From positions 1 to 64,000 of the forward strand of contig CAYYKK010000005.1 of assembly GCA_964467935.1 (NCBI GenBank): a stretch of 64,000 nt of DNA. The letters are read 5' to 3'. The position numbers and the translations under genes are program-made. The notes under the pieces are model-generated. The model worked only from the letters and a program-made list of their open reading frames with translations, did not search any database and had not been told where the DNA came from. Source of the DNA: CAYYKK01 sp964467935. GTDB taxonomy: Bacteria; Myxococcota_A; Polyangia; Polyangiales; Polyangiaceae. Below, piece by piece: positions 40,649 through 50,516 of the stretch. Numbering within the stretch: the first letter of the stretch is position 1; every line of letters starts with the position of its first letter.

Positions 40649-42796
40649 TTGATTCGACTGCGCGTCCACCCGATGAACTGGCTCCTCCTCACGAGCACGC
40701 TCGCGATCGCGACGGCGCTCGGCGCGGCGTGCAGCTCGCCGAACGGGGGCACCCCGGCGCCGACCGCGAGCGGCTCGACCTCGGCCCCCGCGCCGACGAG
40801 CGCCGCCGTCGTAGGGCCGCGCGCCGCGAGCCGCGAGGGAGGCACCCTGTCGCGAGCGCCGTCCGACGACGCGCTGTTCCTCGCGGACGAAGATCACAGC
40901 TGCGTCCGAGCCGCCTCGCTCCCCCTCGACGCCGCGTCGCCCATCGAGCGCACCGAGATGCCGGGCCGCCCGGCGCAGGTCCTCGCGACGGGGAACCACG
41001 TGCTCGTCACGATCCGCGAGATGCCGGACGGCGGCGGCGCGCTCCTCGTGATGGAGCGGGCGGGCAAGCTCGGGCTCACCGAGAAGGCGCGCATCGCGCT
41101 GCCGCCCGACGCGTGGGGGATCGCGCTGTCCCCGGACGAGTCGCTCGCGGTCGTGACGAGCGCGTGGAGCGCCAAGGTGTCGGTGGTCGATCTCGCGGCG
41201 GCGAAGGTGCTCTCGACGGTCGACGTGGCGCGCGAGCCGAGGGGTGTCACCATCCTGCCCTCCGGCGACACCGCGTTCGTCTCACACCTGGTCGGAGCGC
41301 CCGTGACGCGCATCGACCGACTCCGCGAGGGCTCGCCGGCCGTTCGGCGGCTCGAGGTCCCCGCCTCGCCGTCGCGCTCTCCGCTCGGCACCAAGCTCCC
41401 TGCGTCGCTCGGCTACACGACGCTCGCGAGCCCGGACGGCGATCGCGTCTACTTCCCGCGCGAGGCGCTCGGCGCGATCGGCAAGGACGCCTGGTTCGGC
41501 ACCGCCGCGGTCGACGTGGTCGTCGCCTCGACGGGCGCGCCGTTCGCGAGCACGCGCCAGGGCGGCGGCGCGCAGTTCATCGAGGCGATCCTGCCCGCGG
41601 GGCAGGCGTCACCGCCGTGGTGGGACGCGGCGAGCGACGTGCTCGAGCGCGGCGGACGATCGTTCGTGGGCCCGCGGGCCGCGATCTACCGCAAGAGCGA
41701 GAACACCCTGCTCGTCGCGAGTGAGGGGACGAACCTCGTCGTCGAGCTCGACGCGCTGATGAGCGATCCGACCTTCGGGCCGTTGCGCAGCTACGCCCTC
41801 GGACGAGAGGCCGATCCGTTCGTGGGTGCCGTCGCGAAGGGGGGGGCGCCGACGGGGCTCGCGCTCTCCGCGGACGAGCAGACGCTCTTCGTGCACTGCC
41901 GGTCGACCGACGAGCTCGTGGCGCTCCCCTTGCCTCGCGGCGAAGGGACGTACGACGCGATACCACCGCTCTATCGAAAGCTCGTCGACGTCGCGCCGAC
42001 CCGCGAGGAGGCCATGGGGAGGGCGCTCTTCTACGACGCGACCGACCCGGTCACCAGCGGCGGGTTCGCCTGCGCAAGCTGCCACCCCGAGGGCCGCGAC
42101 GACGGCCACGTGTGGCACGAGGTCGCCTTCGAGGAGAAGGTCACGAACTTCTTCGGCGGCGCCGCCGACGAGGTGTTCCTCGCCGACCGATGGAAGCAGC
42201 CGGAGCTCACGCCGAAGAACGTCGACGGACCGAACGCCGTCGGCTACGCGCGCCAGACGCCGATGCTGGTCGGACGCGTGCGCGCCCAAGGCCCTTATGG
42301 CTGGCTCGGGGAGAGCAAGGATCTCGGCAGCAGGCTCGTCGCGGGATTCGGCCTCCATCGCTGGCAGAGCCTCGACTCGCCGGACGGGCCGAAGCTGGCG
42401 CGCGCCGGCTATCTCACGAAGTTCCTGCGCGACGAGCTCGTCGCGCCTCCGCGCGTCAAGCGCCCGCTCGACGCCGAAGAGGAGAAGGGAAAAGCCATTT
42501 TCCTCAGCGAGAAGGCGGCTTGCTCGACGTGCCACACGCCGGACACCGACTACACGAACCGGAGCTCGGCCTCGTTCGGCGACGCGCCGCCCCTGCCCGG
42601 ATTCCACGCCGAGAAGGGCGCGGCGTACAAGACTCCCTCGCTCCTCTTCGTGGGCGGCTCGGCGCCTTATTTCCACGACGGCCGCTTCGACTCGCTCGAA
42701 GAGCTCATCGACAAGAACGCCGATCGGATGGGCAAGACCGCTCACCTCTCCGCCGAGGAGAAGAGGGCGCTCGTCGCCTTCTTGAAGACCCTATGA
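40649..42796 (+). CDS. Beta-propeller di-heme cytochrome lipoprotein (MauG/cytochrome c peroxidase type), copy 1
   Basis: The TTG at 40649 is chosen because GGGAG lies 5-6 nt upstream and it gives the n-region two Arg residues; the ATG at 40673 is the alternative. The lipobox is ALGAAC. The 715-residue protein has a YVTN-type beta-propeller N-terminal half (DVAREPRGVTILPSG). Two c-type heme sites follow: CASCH at 475-479 and CSTCH at 625-629, the second in a MauG/peroxidase-like C-terminus (YKTPSLLFVGG, PYFHDGRFDSLEELI). It reduces peroxide or oxidises a protein partner in the envelope (family inference). The stop overlaps the next gene by 4 nt. A diverged copy is at 48444. Confidence 0.88.
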   Translation: MIRLRVHPMNWLLLTSTLAIATALGAACSSPNGGTPAPTASGSTSAPAPTSAAVVGPRAASREGGTLSRAPSDDALFLADEDHSCVRAASLPLDAASPIERTEMPGRPAQVLATGNHVLVTIREMPDGGGALLVMERAGKLGLTEKARIALPPDAWGIALSPDESLAVVTSAWSAKVSVVDLAAAKVLSTVDVAREPRGVTILPSGDTAFVSHLVGAPVTRIDRLREGSPAVRRLEVPASPSRSPLGTKLPASLGYTTLASPDGDRVYFPREALGAIGKDAWFGTAAVDVVVASTGAPFASTRQGGGAQFIEAILPAGQASPPWWDAASDVLERGGRSFVGPRAAIYRKSENTLLVASEGTNLVVELDALMSDPTFGPLRSYALGREADPFVGAVAKGGAPTGLALSADEQTLFVHCRSTDELVALPLPRGEGTYDAIPPLYRKLVDVAPTREEAMGRALFYDATDPVTSGGFACASCHPEGRDDGHVWHEVAFEEKVTNFFGGAADEVFLADRWKQPELTPKNVDGPNAVGYARQTPMLVGRVRAQGPYGWLGESKDLGSRLVAGFGLHRWQSLDSPDGPKLARAGYLTKFLRDELVAPPRVKRPLDAEEEKGKAIFLSEKAACSTCHTPDTDYTNRSSASFGDAPPLPGFHAEKGAAYKTPSLLFVGGSAPYFHDGRFDSLEELIDKNADRMGKTAHLSAEEKRALVAFLKTL

Positions 42797-43449
42797 GAAC
42801 GAGACCCCTCCTCCTCACCGCGGCGGGGCTCGCCGCCGTCGCCGTCGTCGTTCGGCTCTTCGGCGCCTCCGTCGCCGCGGGCGCGCCGAGCGAGCCGCCC
42901 CATGCGTATTCGACCGCGTCGCCCAACGCCCATTCGACCGCCGCGCCCCACGTCGGCGCGTCCGCGGCGCCGAGGTCGTCGGCGTCCGCGGTGCCGCCCG
43001 AGGGCGCGAATACACGCTTCGATTTGCCCCCCCTCGCCAAGGAGATGATCCCGACCGACAAGAGCGATCTCCCGACGGCCGACGAATGGAAGACGGCCCC
43101 CGCCATCGAGGTCACGCGACGGAGCCCGACCGCGCGCTGGTGCCGTGTCTATCGCGTGCGCGAATACGTCAAAGTGCACTGTGGAATGCCGCTCTCGGGG
43201 CTTCGTCAGCTCGCCGGGAGCCCCAAAGACGTGCAGCTCTTCGTGACGCCGAAGTCGCCCGACAAGAACATGATGGATCCGCCGAATGGGGGTCAGGCGA
43301 TCTTCCCGCTCCGGCGCGGAGAGGCGCGTCTCTTCCAGTTCTTCGAGCTCGGCAGCGACGGGTGGGAGGGCTTCTCCCCCGATCCGTCGGTCGTCATCGA
43401 CGCGTCGTGGCCCGATGGCCTCGAGCACCCGACGGTGATCCTGCGATGA
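42793..43449 (+). CDS. Exported partner protein of the cytochrome module, copy 1
   Basis: The ATG at 42793 overlaps the cytochrome stop (ATGA). The 218-residue product has an N-terminal hydrophobic signal, a Ser/Ala-rich linker and a C-terminal domain. Its signature is a C-x12-C pair (WCRVYRVREYVKVHC) and FPLRRGEARLFQFFELG. The downstream copy at 50513 has the same C-x12-C and FPLRRGDRR block, so the two are paralogs, each tied to a cytochrome. No known domain recognised. Likely a dedicated envelope partner or substrate of the cytochrome (inference). Its stop overlaps the next gene by 4 nt. Confidence 0.8.
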   Translation: MRTRPLLLTAAGLAAVAVVVRLFGASVAAGAPSEPPHAYSTASPNAHSTAAPHVGASAAPRSSASAVPPEGANTRFDLPPLAKEMIPTDKSDLPTADEWKTAPAIEVTRRSPTARWCRVYRVREYVKVHCGMPLSGLRQLAGSPKDVQLFVTPKSPDKNMMDPPNGGQAIFPLRRGEARLFQFFELGSDGWEGFSPDPSVVIDASWPDGLEHPTVILR

Positions 43450-44816
43450 AGCGCGCCCTCGCCGTGACCCTCCTCCTCTCCGCGACGAGCTGCGCGGATC
43501 CTCCGCCGACCGCGCCGCCCCTCGGGAGCGCCGCGCCCCAGGCCGCCGTCGACGCGGGCGCGATCGCCGCGCAGGCGCCCTCGGCGAGCGGCGCGCGCTG
43601 GCCGGAGCTCACCCCGAAGAAGCTCGCGCGCAAGGCGACCCCCTCCGCGGTTCGGAGCGCCGACGAGGCCGCGTGCAGCGCCGGGAAGGCCGACGCGTGC
43701 CGACGCATGGCGGATCGCTACCGCGGCTATGGCGCGACGGCGGGCTGTGGCCTCGACCGCGGCCGCCCGCGTCCCTTCATCAAGACCATCGCCGAAGACA
43801 CCGATCGAGACGAGCGCGCCTACACCGCGGCGATCGGCCGCGCGTGCGAGCTCGGCGACGCCGACGCGTGCGCGCTCGCGAAGGCCGCGTTCCTCTCCTA
43901 CCGATTGCCGACCAGCACCGCGCGCCTCTACGCGTCGAGGAGCGCGCCCGAGGGGCTCGGGATCCTCCGCTTCCGTGAGAGGGCCACGCCGGAGTGGACG
44001 AAGCCGATGCTCGACGCGCGGCAGACGTGCCTCACCGGAGACTCGACCTGTTGGGGCAACGAACAAATCTATTTTCGGCGCGACGTGAAGCCGAAGGAGG
44101 AGCCGAAGCTCTCCGCCGAGCGCGCGACGCTCTACGAGGACGTCTGCAGAGAAACCCACGATTGCGACGATCTCTGGATGATGCTCGACAAAGACCGTTA
44201 TCCGGCGAGCGACGTCGCGAAGATCCGGGCGTCGTTCGCCTCCTCGCTCACCGAGGGCTGCCTCGCGGGAGAATGCACGTGCGGACACGCGGCTCGGTAT
44301 CTCGACGAGGCGGATCCGGCGGGCCTCGATCTCGCGATCCTCGGCTGCGAAGACGGGGAGGCCGAAGGCTGTTACGAGCTCGCACGTCGGCTCGAGGAGG
44401 GGCGCGGGCTCGACAAGGACGAGACGCGCGCGCTCGCGCTCTATCACCTCGCGTGCCCGGACATGCACCCGCGCGAGAGCGAAGCGGGGCCGCGCATGGG
44501 CGAGTACTCGAAGCGCGCCTGCGATCGCCTCGCCGATCTCGCGGCGGGCTCGACGTACCCGCCGAAGGACTGGGACCGGGCGATGTATTACGCGCACCTC
44601 GCCTGCACGCAGCCTGGGGTCGAGGTCGATCACGCGGCGTGCGTTCGCCTCGGACGGTTCTGGGCGTCGAACCCGAAGAGCACCGGACGCAACGGCGAGG
44701 ACGCGCGGGACGCCGCGTACGGCCCGCGCGACGGGCTCTTCGGAATGGATTGCGCACGACCCAGCGTGAAGGACGCCTGCGACGCGTTCGACGCGTCGCT
44801 CGCCGCGGTGAAGTGA
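43446..44816 (+). CDS. Sel1-like repeat lipoprotein
   Basis: The ATG at 43446 overlaps the partner stop. The 456-residue protein has a lipoprotein signal (LLLSATSC) and Sel1-type helical repeats in which Cys pairs recur (ACSAGKADACRRMADRY, ACELGDADACALA). A third unit, GCEDGEAEGCYELARRLEEG, lies near residue 300. Sel1 repeats mediate protein-protein contacts; the regular cysteines suggest disulfide-locked helices in the periplasm. It ends the three-gene run with the cytochrome module copy 1. The second module copy has no such gene. Confidence 0.8.
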   Translation: MKRALAVTLLLSATSCADPPPTAPPLGSAAPQAAVDAGAIAAQAPSASGARWPELTPKKLARKATPSAVRSADEAACSAGKADACRRMADRYRGYGATAGCGLDRGRPRPFIKTIAEDTDRDERAYTAAIGRACELGDADACALAKAAFLSYRLPTSTARLYASRSAPEGLGILRFRERATPEWTKPMLDARQTCLTGDSTCWGNEQIYFRRDVKPKEEPKLSAERATLYEDVCRETHDCDDLWMMLDKDRYPASDVAKIRASFASSLTEGCLAGECTCGHAARYLDEADPAGLDLAILGCEDGEAEGCYELARRLEEGRGLDKDETRALALYHLACPDMHPRESEAGPRMGEYSKRACDRLADLAAGSTYPPKDWDRAMYYAHLACTQPGVEVDHAACVRLGRFWASNPKSTGRNGEDARDAAYGPRDGLFGMDCARPSVKDACDAFDASLAAVK

Positions 44817-44876
44817 GGCGCGCGCGTCCAGGCCGCGGCGTTGGCAGCGCGACGTGATGCGGATAGGTTGGAGCGC

Positions 44877-45644
44877 ATGAGGAAGTGCGACAACTGCGGC
44901 GCCGCGCTCGACGCGACCGAGGGCACGGTGACGTGCAAGTTCTGCCAGGCGGTGAACGCGGCCCCGGCGCGCGAGGTGGCCGTGCCGGTGCCGGTGCAGG
45001 TCGTCCAGCAGGTGGTGCAGGTCGTCGGCGACGCGGCGACCGCCCAGCGCCTGTGTCCTCATTGTCAGAAGCGCCTCGCGGCCGTGCGCGTCCTCGACGT
45101 CGAGCTCGCCGGGTGCGGCGGCTGCGGGGGCATTTGGATCGACAACGAGGGTGCGCGGCGCGTGCTCGCTTCGCCGCACGAGGTGTTCGGCGATCTCGCG
45201 ACGCGAGCCGCGAAGAACCGCGCGACGCAGGCGCCGCCGCGCTCGGCGACGCCGAGGTGTCCGACCTGTCAGGTCGGTCTCGATCGCGTGAAGGCGCACG
45301 GCCTCGAGCTCGACGTGTGCGCCGACCACGGCACCTGGTTCGACGCCTGGGAGCTGTCGCGCCTCGTCCGCGCGCTGCGAGGGCAGCCCGATCTCGCGAT
45401 CGCCGAGGCGGCGCGCGACGGCACCGTCGCGTGCAGCGGCTGTCGGAAGGCCATCCAGAAGAGCGCGGCCAACATCACGGACATGGGGCCGCGCTGCGAC
45501 GCGTGCTGGCGCGCGGAGCAGGACCGCGAGTTCGCCGCGTCGGTCGCGCAGCAGCAATCGACCGCCGGGGGCGTCGCGCTCGGGGGCGCCGTCCTGCTCG
45601 GCGTGCTCGGCGTCATGCTCGCGGCCGGCGATCGGAAGAGCTGA
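44877..45644 (+). CDS. Protein with four zinc ribbons and a C-terminal membrane tail
   Basis: The ATG at 44877 starts a 255-residue protein. Four CxxC..CxxC-type sites are visible: C4/C7/C20/C23, C60/C63/C80/C83, C128/C131/C148/H151 and C186/C189/C207/C210. The second and third resemble TFIIB-type zinc ribbons (GCGGCGGIWID; DVCADHGTWFDAWEL). A hydrophobic segment at about 229-250 would anchor it by its tail. Zn-ribbon proteins of this type bind nucleic acid or act in membrane-protein handling; the role is not predictable. It is 60 bp after the Sel1 lipoprotein and convergent with the VCBS gene. Confidence 0.82.
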   Translation: MRKCDNCGAALDATEGTVTCKFCQAVNAAPAREVAVPVPVQVVQQVVQVVGDAATAQRLCPHCQKRLAAVRVLDVELAGCGGCGGIWIDNEGARRVLASPHEVFGDLATRAAKNRATQAPPRSATPRCPTCQVGLDRVKAHGLELDVCADHGTWFDAWELSRLVRALRGQPDLAIAEAARDGTVACSGCRKAIQKSAANITDMGPRCDACWRAEQDREFAASVAQQQSTAGGVALGGAVLLGVLGVMLAAGDRKS

Positions 45645-45692
45645 GCGGAGCGCGACCCGTCGCGAAGCGACCGCGACGCGCCGCGCTCTCGG

Positions 45693-48347
45693 CTATTTGA
45701 TCTTCGTCGCGGCGCCGCTGCCCTGCACGACGCGGTAGATGCCGTCGGCGCCCACCCCCGTGATCGTCTCGACCGGCGCGGCGCCCGCGACGCTCCCCTC
45801 GACCCAGCGCACCTTCACCGAGTCGATGCTCGTGTTCTGCGCCAGGCCGAAGTGCACGACGCGCGAGCACATGTCGACCGAGATGCCGCCGCCGCACGAG
45901 CCGCGAACGTCGCGGATCTGCGTGACGCCGCCCGCGACGAGCGTGACGCGGGCGCCGATGGCGTCGCGGTTCGAGCTCGTGCCCTGGAGCTTCAGCTCGA
46001 CCCAGTGGTTCTTGTTCCCGACGCGGTTCGTGAACACGTGCACCTGCGGCACGTCGGACCCGTGGACGAAGAGGTCGAGGTCGCCGTCCTCGTCGAAGTC
46101 GGCGAAGCCGACCGTGGCCGCCTGGTGGACGGCGACGCCCGCTTCGTAGGTGACGTCGGTGAAATGGTCTCCGTCGTTGCGGTAGAGCTTGTCGTAATGG
46201 CCGCCATAGAGCGAGCCGACGACGAGATCGAGGTCCATGTCGTCGTCGATGTCGCCGAATTGGCCGTTGATGTCGCCCTCGTCGTAGACGATGCCGCGCG
46301 CGTGGCGCTGGTCGACGAAGTCGAACGAGGGGCCGCCTTGATTGAGGTAGAGCTGACTCGGATCGGCCCAGGGCTGCGTGCGCGGGTGCGACAGGTTCGC
46401 GAGGAAGAAGTCCATGTCCCCGTCGTTGTCGATGTCGCCGAAATCGCTGCCGTAGCTGTGGCCGCCGGGGTATTGCGCATAGGGGCTCTTGACGCCGTCG
46501 TGATCGACGTGGATCTGCGCGGCGACGTTCGAGAACTTCCCGCCGCCCATGTTCTTCCACATCAGGTCGTCGTTGAGCTGGTAATTGCCGACGAAGATGT
46601 CCTGTAGTCCGTCTCCGTCGTAGTCGGTGAACGTGACGCCGTAGACGGGGTGCGCGACCGGAATGACCATTTGGGCCGCCGCCATGGCGTCGACGAACGT
46701 GCCATCGCCCTTCCCTTCGACGAAATGGCTCGGGCCGGCCGGGGCGTCGGGATAGTGGATGAGCCAATCGCCCCAATAGATGTCGAGCTTGCCGTCGCCG
46801 TCGGCGTCGCCGACGCCGATCTCGCTGGCCGGCTCGCTGAGCTCGATCGCGGGGCTCGGGACGCGCACGAAATGGCCGTCACCGCCGGGGCAATTGCCGC
46901 TCGGATCGGCGCACGCGGCCGTCGTGTTGAGCAGCATCATGTGGGTGAACGGCTCGTCCGCCTTGCCATTGCAGTCGTCGTCGAGGCCGTTCAGGAGCTC
47001 GGGCGCCGCGGCGACGGGCCCCGACGCGCCGTGCACGGCGGGGTTCGTGTCGTCGCAATCGCCGCCCGCGACGGTCACGCCGTCGGCGTCGGCGTCGGCG
47101 GTCGACGTGGCGCCCGACGTCCCTTCGTCGGCGACGCCGTCGCAGTTGTCGTCTTTGCCGTTCGCGACCTCGGCCACGCCGGGGTGAATGGCGGCGTCGT
47201 GATCGTTGCAATCGCCGGCTTGGACGGTGACGCCGTCGCCGTCTTGATCGGGATAGACGTAGACCGTCGCGAAGGCGTCTTGGTCGCCGTCGTTGTCGTA
47301 GTCGGCGAAGGCGAGCATCGTCGCTTCGTTCGCGGGCGCGAGGGCGTCGAACGCCTTCTCGGCGAAATGACCCTGGCCGTCGCCGAAATACGCTCTCGGG
47401 CGCGGACCGTCGTTCGAGCGCGCGTCGCTGACCATGATGTCGTCGTGGCCGTCGCCGTCGATGTCGGCGATCTCGGTCGACCCGAACGTGCCTTGGGCGA
47501 AGGGCGCCGGGACGTCGTCGCCGAACCAGCGCTCGGGCTCGGACCAATCGCAGAAGGTACGACCGACGAGCGAGAGTCGGTAGTTCGCGCCGTTGTTGTC
47601 CTTGTCGGCGACGCCGAACGCGCCCGACTGATCGGGAAACAGGAGGAGCGCGCGCGAGTATTCGCCGGCCGGCACCGTCTCGATCGCGAGGTAGGGCTCG
47701 GACTGCAGGTGCTCGTAGACGATCATGTAATGCTGCGTCGGGAGCAGGGCCGCGTGCGCCGCCGAGACGTCGATGTCGATGAAGTTGTCGGGGGTCGCGT
47801 CGGTGACGTCGACGTCGACGGGCGGGATCACGTCCACGAGCGCCGGATCGTAGTCCTGAAAATCGGCGACCTTCTTGTAGTCGGGATCGTGCGCGGGGAA
47901 CGAGGCGGGATACGAGCGACCGAACGTGGTCTCGAGGTGAATGCGCGCCTTCCCCGTGCCGCCGCCGAAGGCGACGCGGATCTTGTCGACGAGGAACGGG
48001 TGCTGAGGGATGACCTTCATCATCTCCTCGGTCCCGACCTGGATCGGTACGACGACGCCGCCCGCGGTTTGGCCCTTCTGGTACATGCCGACGTAGGTGC
48101 CCGTCAGCTCGCCGACCGTCGCGGGCTTCGCGCTCGAGGCGAAGTCCTTGCCCTCGCAGAAGCGCTCGAAGCCCGGCGGCACGACGGGCGCCCCGCCGCC
48201 TGCTCCGCCGGTGCCGCCGCCCGCGCCGCCCGCGTGCTGACCACCCGTCCCGGTCGTCGTGGCGTCGGACGAGCAGCTCGCCGACCAGAAGGAGAGCGCG
48301 AAGGCGCTGAGGGCGAGCGGCGGGACCAAGACGAAGCGCTTCAGCAT
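45693..48347 (-). CDS. VCBS/FG-GAP and ASPIC-domain lipoprotein with MopE-type metal-binding motifs
   Basis: The 884-residue product has a lipobox SASC and a Gly-rich GGAGGG linker. Many Asp-rich FG-GAP/VCBS calcium-binding loops follow (for example DIDGDGHDDIMV, DYDNDGDQDAF). Two MopE-like units each carry GDC and a downstream DDNCDG or DDDCNG (near residues 390 and 430), and a C-terminal ASPIC/UnbV domain ends the protein (NHWVELKLQGTSSNRDAIG). Such proteins form propellers that bind Ca2+ and are exposed on the cell surface. It is divergent from the cytochrome module copy 2 (96 bp) and may share its regulation. Confidence 0.9.
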   Translation of the reverse strand: MLKRFVLVPPLALSAFALSFWSASCSSDATTTGTGGQHAGGAGGGTGGAGGGAPVVPPGFERFCEGKDFASSAKPATVGELTGTYVGMYQKGQTAGGVVVPIQVGTEEMMKVIPQHPFLVDKIRVAFGGGTGKARIHLETTFGRSYPASFPAHDPDYKKVADFQDYDPALVDVIPPVDVDVTDATPDNFIDIDVSAAHAALLPTQHYMIVYEHLQSEPYLAIETVPAGEYSRALLLFPDQSGAFGVADKDNNGANYRLSLVGRTFCDWSEPERWFGDDVPAPFAQGTFGSTEIADIDGDGHDDIMVSDARSNDGPRPRAYFGDGQGHFAEKAFDALAPANEATMLAFADYDNDGDQDAFATVYVYPDQDGDGVTVQAGDCNDHDAAIHPGVAEVANGKDDNCDGVADEGTSGATSTADADADGVTVAGGDCDDTNPAVHGASGPVAAAPELLNGLDDDCNGKADEPFTHMMLLNTTAACADPSGNCPGGDGHFVRVPSPAIELSEPASEIGVGDADGDGKLDIYWGDWLIHYPDAPAGPSHFVEGKGDGTFVDAMAAAQMVIPVAHPVYGVTFTDYDGDGLQDIFVGNYQLNDDLMWKNMGGGKFSNVAAQIHVDHDGVKSPYAQYPGGHSYGSDFGDIDNDGDMDFFLANLSHPRTQPWADPSQLYLNQGGPSFDFVDQRHARGIVYDEGDINGQFGDIDDDMDLDLVVGSLYGGHYDKLYRNDGDHFTDVTYEAGVAVHQAATVGFADFDEDGDLDLFVHGSDVPQVHVFTNRVGNKNHWVELKLQGTSSNRDAIGARVTLVAGGVTQIRDVRGSCGGGISVDMCSRVVHFGLAQNTSIDSVKVRWVEGSVAGAAPVETITGVGADGIYRVVQGSGAATKIK

Positions 48348-48443
48348 TCCAGGATGATGCGGCCAAGCGTGCGCAAAAATCCACGGGCACGGGGCGAAAC
48401 GCCGCCGCGGAATACGGCGCGCCCGCGGGGCGTCCTCGGCTCG

Positions 48444-50516
48444 ATGCGCTCGGGCACGCTCCTCCCGCTCACGGTCGCCACGGTCCTCGGCCTCGCCGCC
48501 GCCCTCGGCGCGTGCACCTCCAAGGAGCGGCCGCGCGCCGCGCCGAGCGCCGTGACCGCTGCGGCGCGCGCGGTCGAGAGCCCGCCCCGCGGCCCGCTCG
48601 TTCCGCTCACGAACCGATCGGGATCCGCCCTCGCGCGCTCGCCGAGCGACGACGCGCTCTACCTCGCAGACGAGGATCACCAAGCGCTCCGCCGCTTCAA
48701 GCTCCCCATCGATCTGCACGACGGGGTCGCGTCGGTCCCGCTGCCGGGTCGACCCGCGCAGATCCTCGCGTTCGCCGATCGGGTGCTCGTCACGGTGCGC
48801 GACCCGGGCTTGGTGCTCGAGCTCGCGCCGACCGCGGCGGGGTTCACCGAGCTTCGCCGAGTGAAGGTCCCCGCGGACGCGTGGGGCCTCGCGGTGACGG
48901 CCGATCAGAGGATCGCGCTCGTGTCGAGCGCGTGGACCCACCGAGTGAGCGCGATCGATCTCGCGACGATGACCGTCCGCTGGTCGGTCGACGTCGCCCG
49001 CGAGCCGCGCGGCATCGCGATCACCGCCGGTGGGACGGCCTTCATCTCTCACCTCGTCGGGAGCGATCTGACGCGGATCGACGCGCTCGACGCGCCCCGA
49101 CCGAACGTGACGACCGCGCCGCTCGCCGCCGGCGCGCTGCGCGCGATGCGCGGCACGAAGCTCGGCGCTTCGCTCGGCTACGCGCCGGTGCTCTCGCCCT
49201 CGGACGCGCGCCTCTTCGTGCCTCGGCACGCGCTCGGCGCCATCGGCGTGCAGAGGTGGTTCGGCACACCGACGGTCGACGTGATGCTCACCGCGAGCGG
49301 GGCGGCGCTCTCGCCGCCGCGATCGACGGCGACCGCGCGGTGGGAGGCGGACCAGTACACCGAAGAGGCCCGCTCCGAGGTCCTCACCGAGGTGGACGGC
49401 TCGATCGCCGTCGACGAGCCGCCCTTCACGCAGCCGCGCGCGGCCGTCTATCGCCCCTCGACGGACACGCTCCTCGTCGCGAGCGAAGGATCGGGCGCGC
49501 TCAGCGAGCTCGACGCGCTCGCGCTCGACCCCTCGATGCACGTCTTGCGACAGTACCCGCTCGTGAAGCTCGATCCCTCGATCCCGTCGAACGATCCGCA
49601 CGCCCACGTCCCCGTGTCGGGCGGGGCGCCGTCGGCGGTCGCGCTCTCGAAGGACGAGTCGACGGCGTTCGTGTACGCCCGATCGACGAACGATCTGTTG
49701 CTCGTGCATCTGGGTGACCGCGAAGGAGCGCGCGACGAGAGCCCGATGCCGATCGTGCACATCGTCGACGACACGCTCTCGGCCGACGCCATCAAGGGCA
49801 AGCGACTCTTCTACGACGCCACCGACGAGACGATGAGCGGCGGCCTCGGCTGCGCCGGCTGCCATCCCGAGGGGCGCGACGATGGCTTCGTGTGGGGCGA
49901 GTTCGGCGAGGGAGAGGGACGCTCCTTCCGCGCGATGCCTCGCTACCAAGCCGGCGGCGTCGAGCTCGGCCTCCCTCGACAGACGCCGATGTTGGCCGGC
50001 AGGGTCAGCGCCGAGATGAGCTACGGCTGGCACGGCGAGAGCCGCACGATCACCGACCGCGTCCGAGACGGCTTCGGGCTGCACCGCTGGGCCGGCGGCA
50101 ACGAGCTGCCGACGATGGATCGCCCCAAAGCGATCGTGGCCTTTCTCCGCGAGGGTCTGGTGCCGCCTGCGCGCGACGAGCGACCGTTGACGGACCAGGA
50201 GCAGAGCGGTCGAGCGATCTTCGAGAGCGACGCGACGGGCTGCACGACGTGCCACGATCCCAAGCACGAGCTCACCGACCGCACCCCGCGCACGCTCGCG
50301 CGGGAGCTGCGCGTCGACGGCTTCCTGACGGAGAAGGACAAGGCCTTCAAGACCCCGTCGCTCTTCTACGTCGGCGGCACCCCGCCCTACTTCCACGACG
50401 GCGCGGCGCGCACGCTCGAGGACGTCGTCGACCGGAACGGCGACGCGATGGGTCACACGTCTCAGCTCACCGCCACCCAACGCGCGGCGCTCGTCGCCTA
50501 CCTGAGGACCCTATGA
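48444..50516 (+). CDS. Beta-propeller di-heme cytochrome lipoprotein, copy 2
   Basis: The ATG at 48444 (MRSGTLLPL) was chosen because the extra upstream codons belong to a shadow frame. The 690-residue protein has lipobox ALGAC, a YVTN-type propeller and two heme sites (CAGCH at 470-474, CTTCH at 600-604) with PYFHDGAARTLEDVV near the end. Matching blocks to copy 1 include DVAREPRGI, ISHLVGSDLTRID and GTKLGASLGY. Copies differ in the propeller and lengths, so they are ancient paralogs. It may act on a different partner. The stop overlaps the partner gene by 4 nt. Confidence 0.88.
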   Translation: MRSGTLLPLTVATVLGLAAALGACTSKERPRAAPSAVTAAARAVESPPRGPLVPLTNRSGSALARSPSDDALYLADEDHQALRRFKLPIDLHDGVASVPLPGRPAQILAFADRVLVTVRDPGLVLELAPTAAGFTELRRVKVPADAWGLAVTADQRIALVSSAWTHRVSAIDLATMTVRWSVDVAREPRGIAITAGGTAFISHLVGSDLTRIDALDAPRPNVTTAPLAAGALRAMRGTKLGASLGYAPVLSPSDARLFVPRHALGAIGVQRWFGTPTVDVMLTASGAALSPPRSTATARWEADQYTEEARSEVLTEVDGSIAVDEPPFTQPRAAVYRPSTDTLLVASEGSGALSELDALALDPSMHVLRQYPLVKLDPSIPSNDPHAHVPVSGGAPSAVALSKDESTAFVYARSTNDLLLVHLGDREGARDESPMPIVHIVDDTLSADAIKGKRLFYDATDETMSGGLGCAGCHPEGRDDGFVWGEFGEGEGRSFRAMPRYQAGGVELGLPRQTPMLAGRVSAEMSYGWHGESRTITDRVRDGFGLHRWAGGNELPTMDRPKAIVAFLREGLVPPARDERPLTDQEQSGRAIFESDATGCTTCHDPKHELTDRTPRTLARELRVDGFLTEKDKAFKTPSLFYVGGTPPYFHDGAARTLEDVVDRNGDAMGHTSQLTATQRAALVAYLRTL

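Noticed and set aside
46650..48443. N-terminal extension of the second cytochrome gene by about 600 codons
   Set aside because: The extension is antisense to the VCBS/ASPIC gene. The real start with a lipobox is the ATG at 48444.
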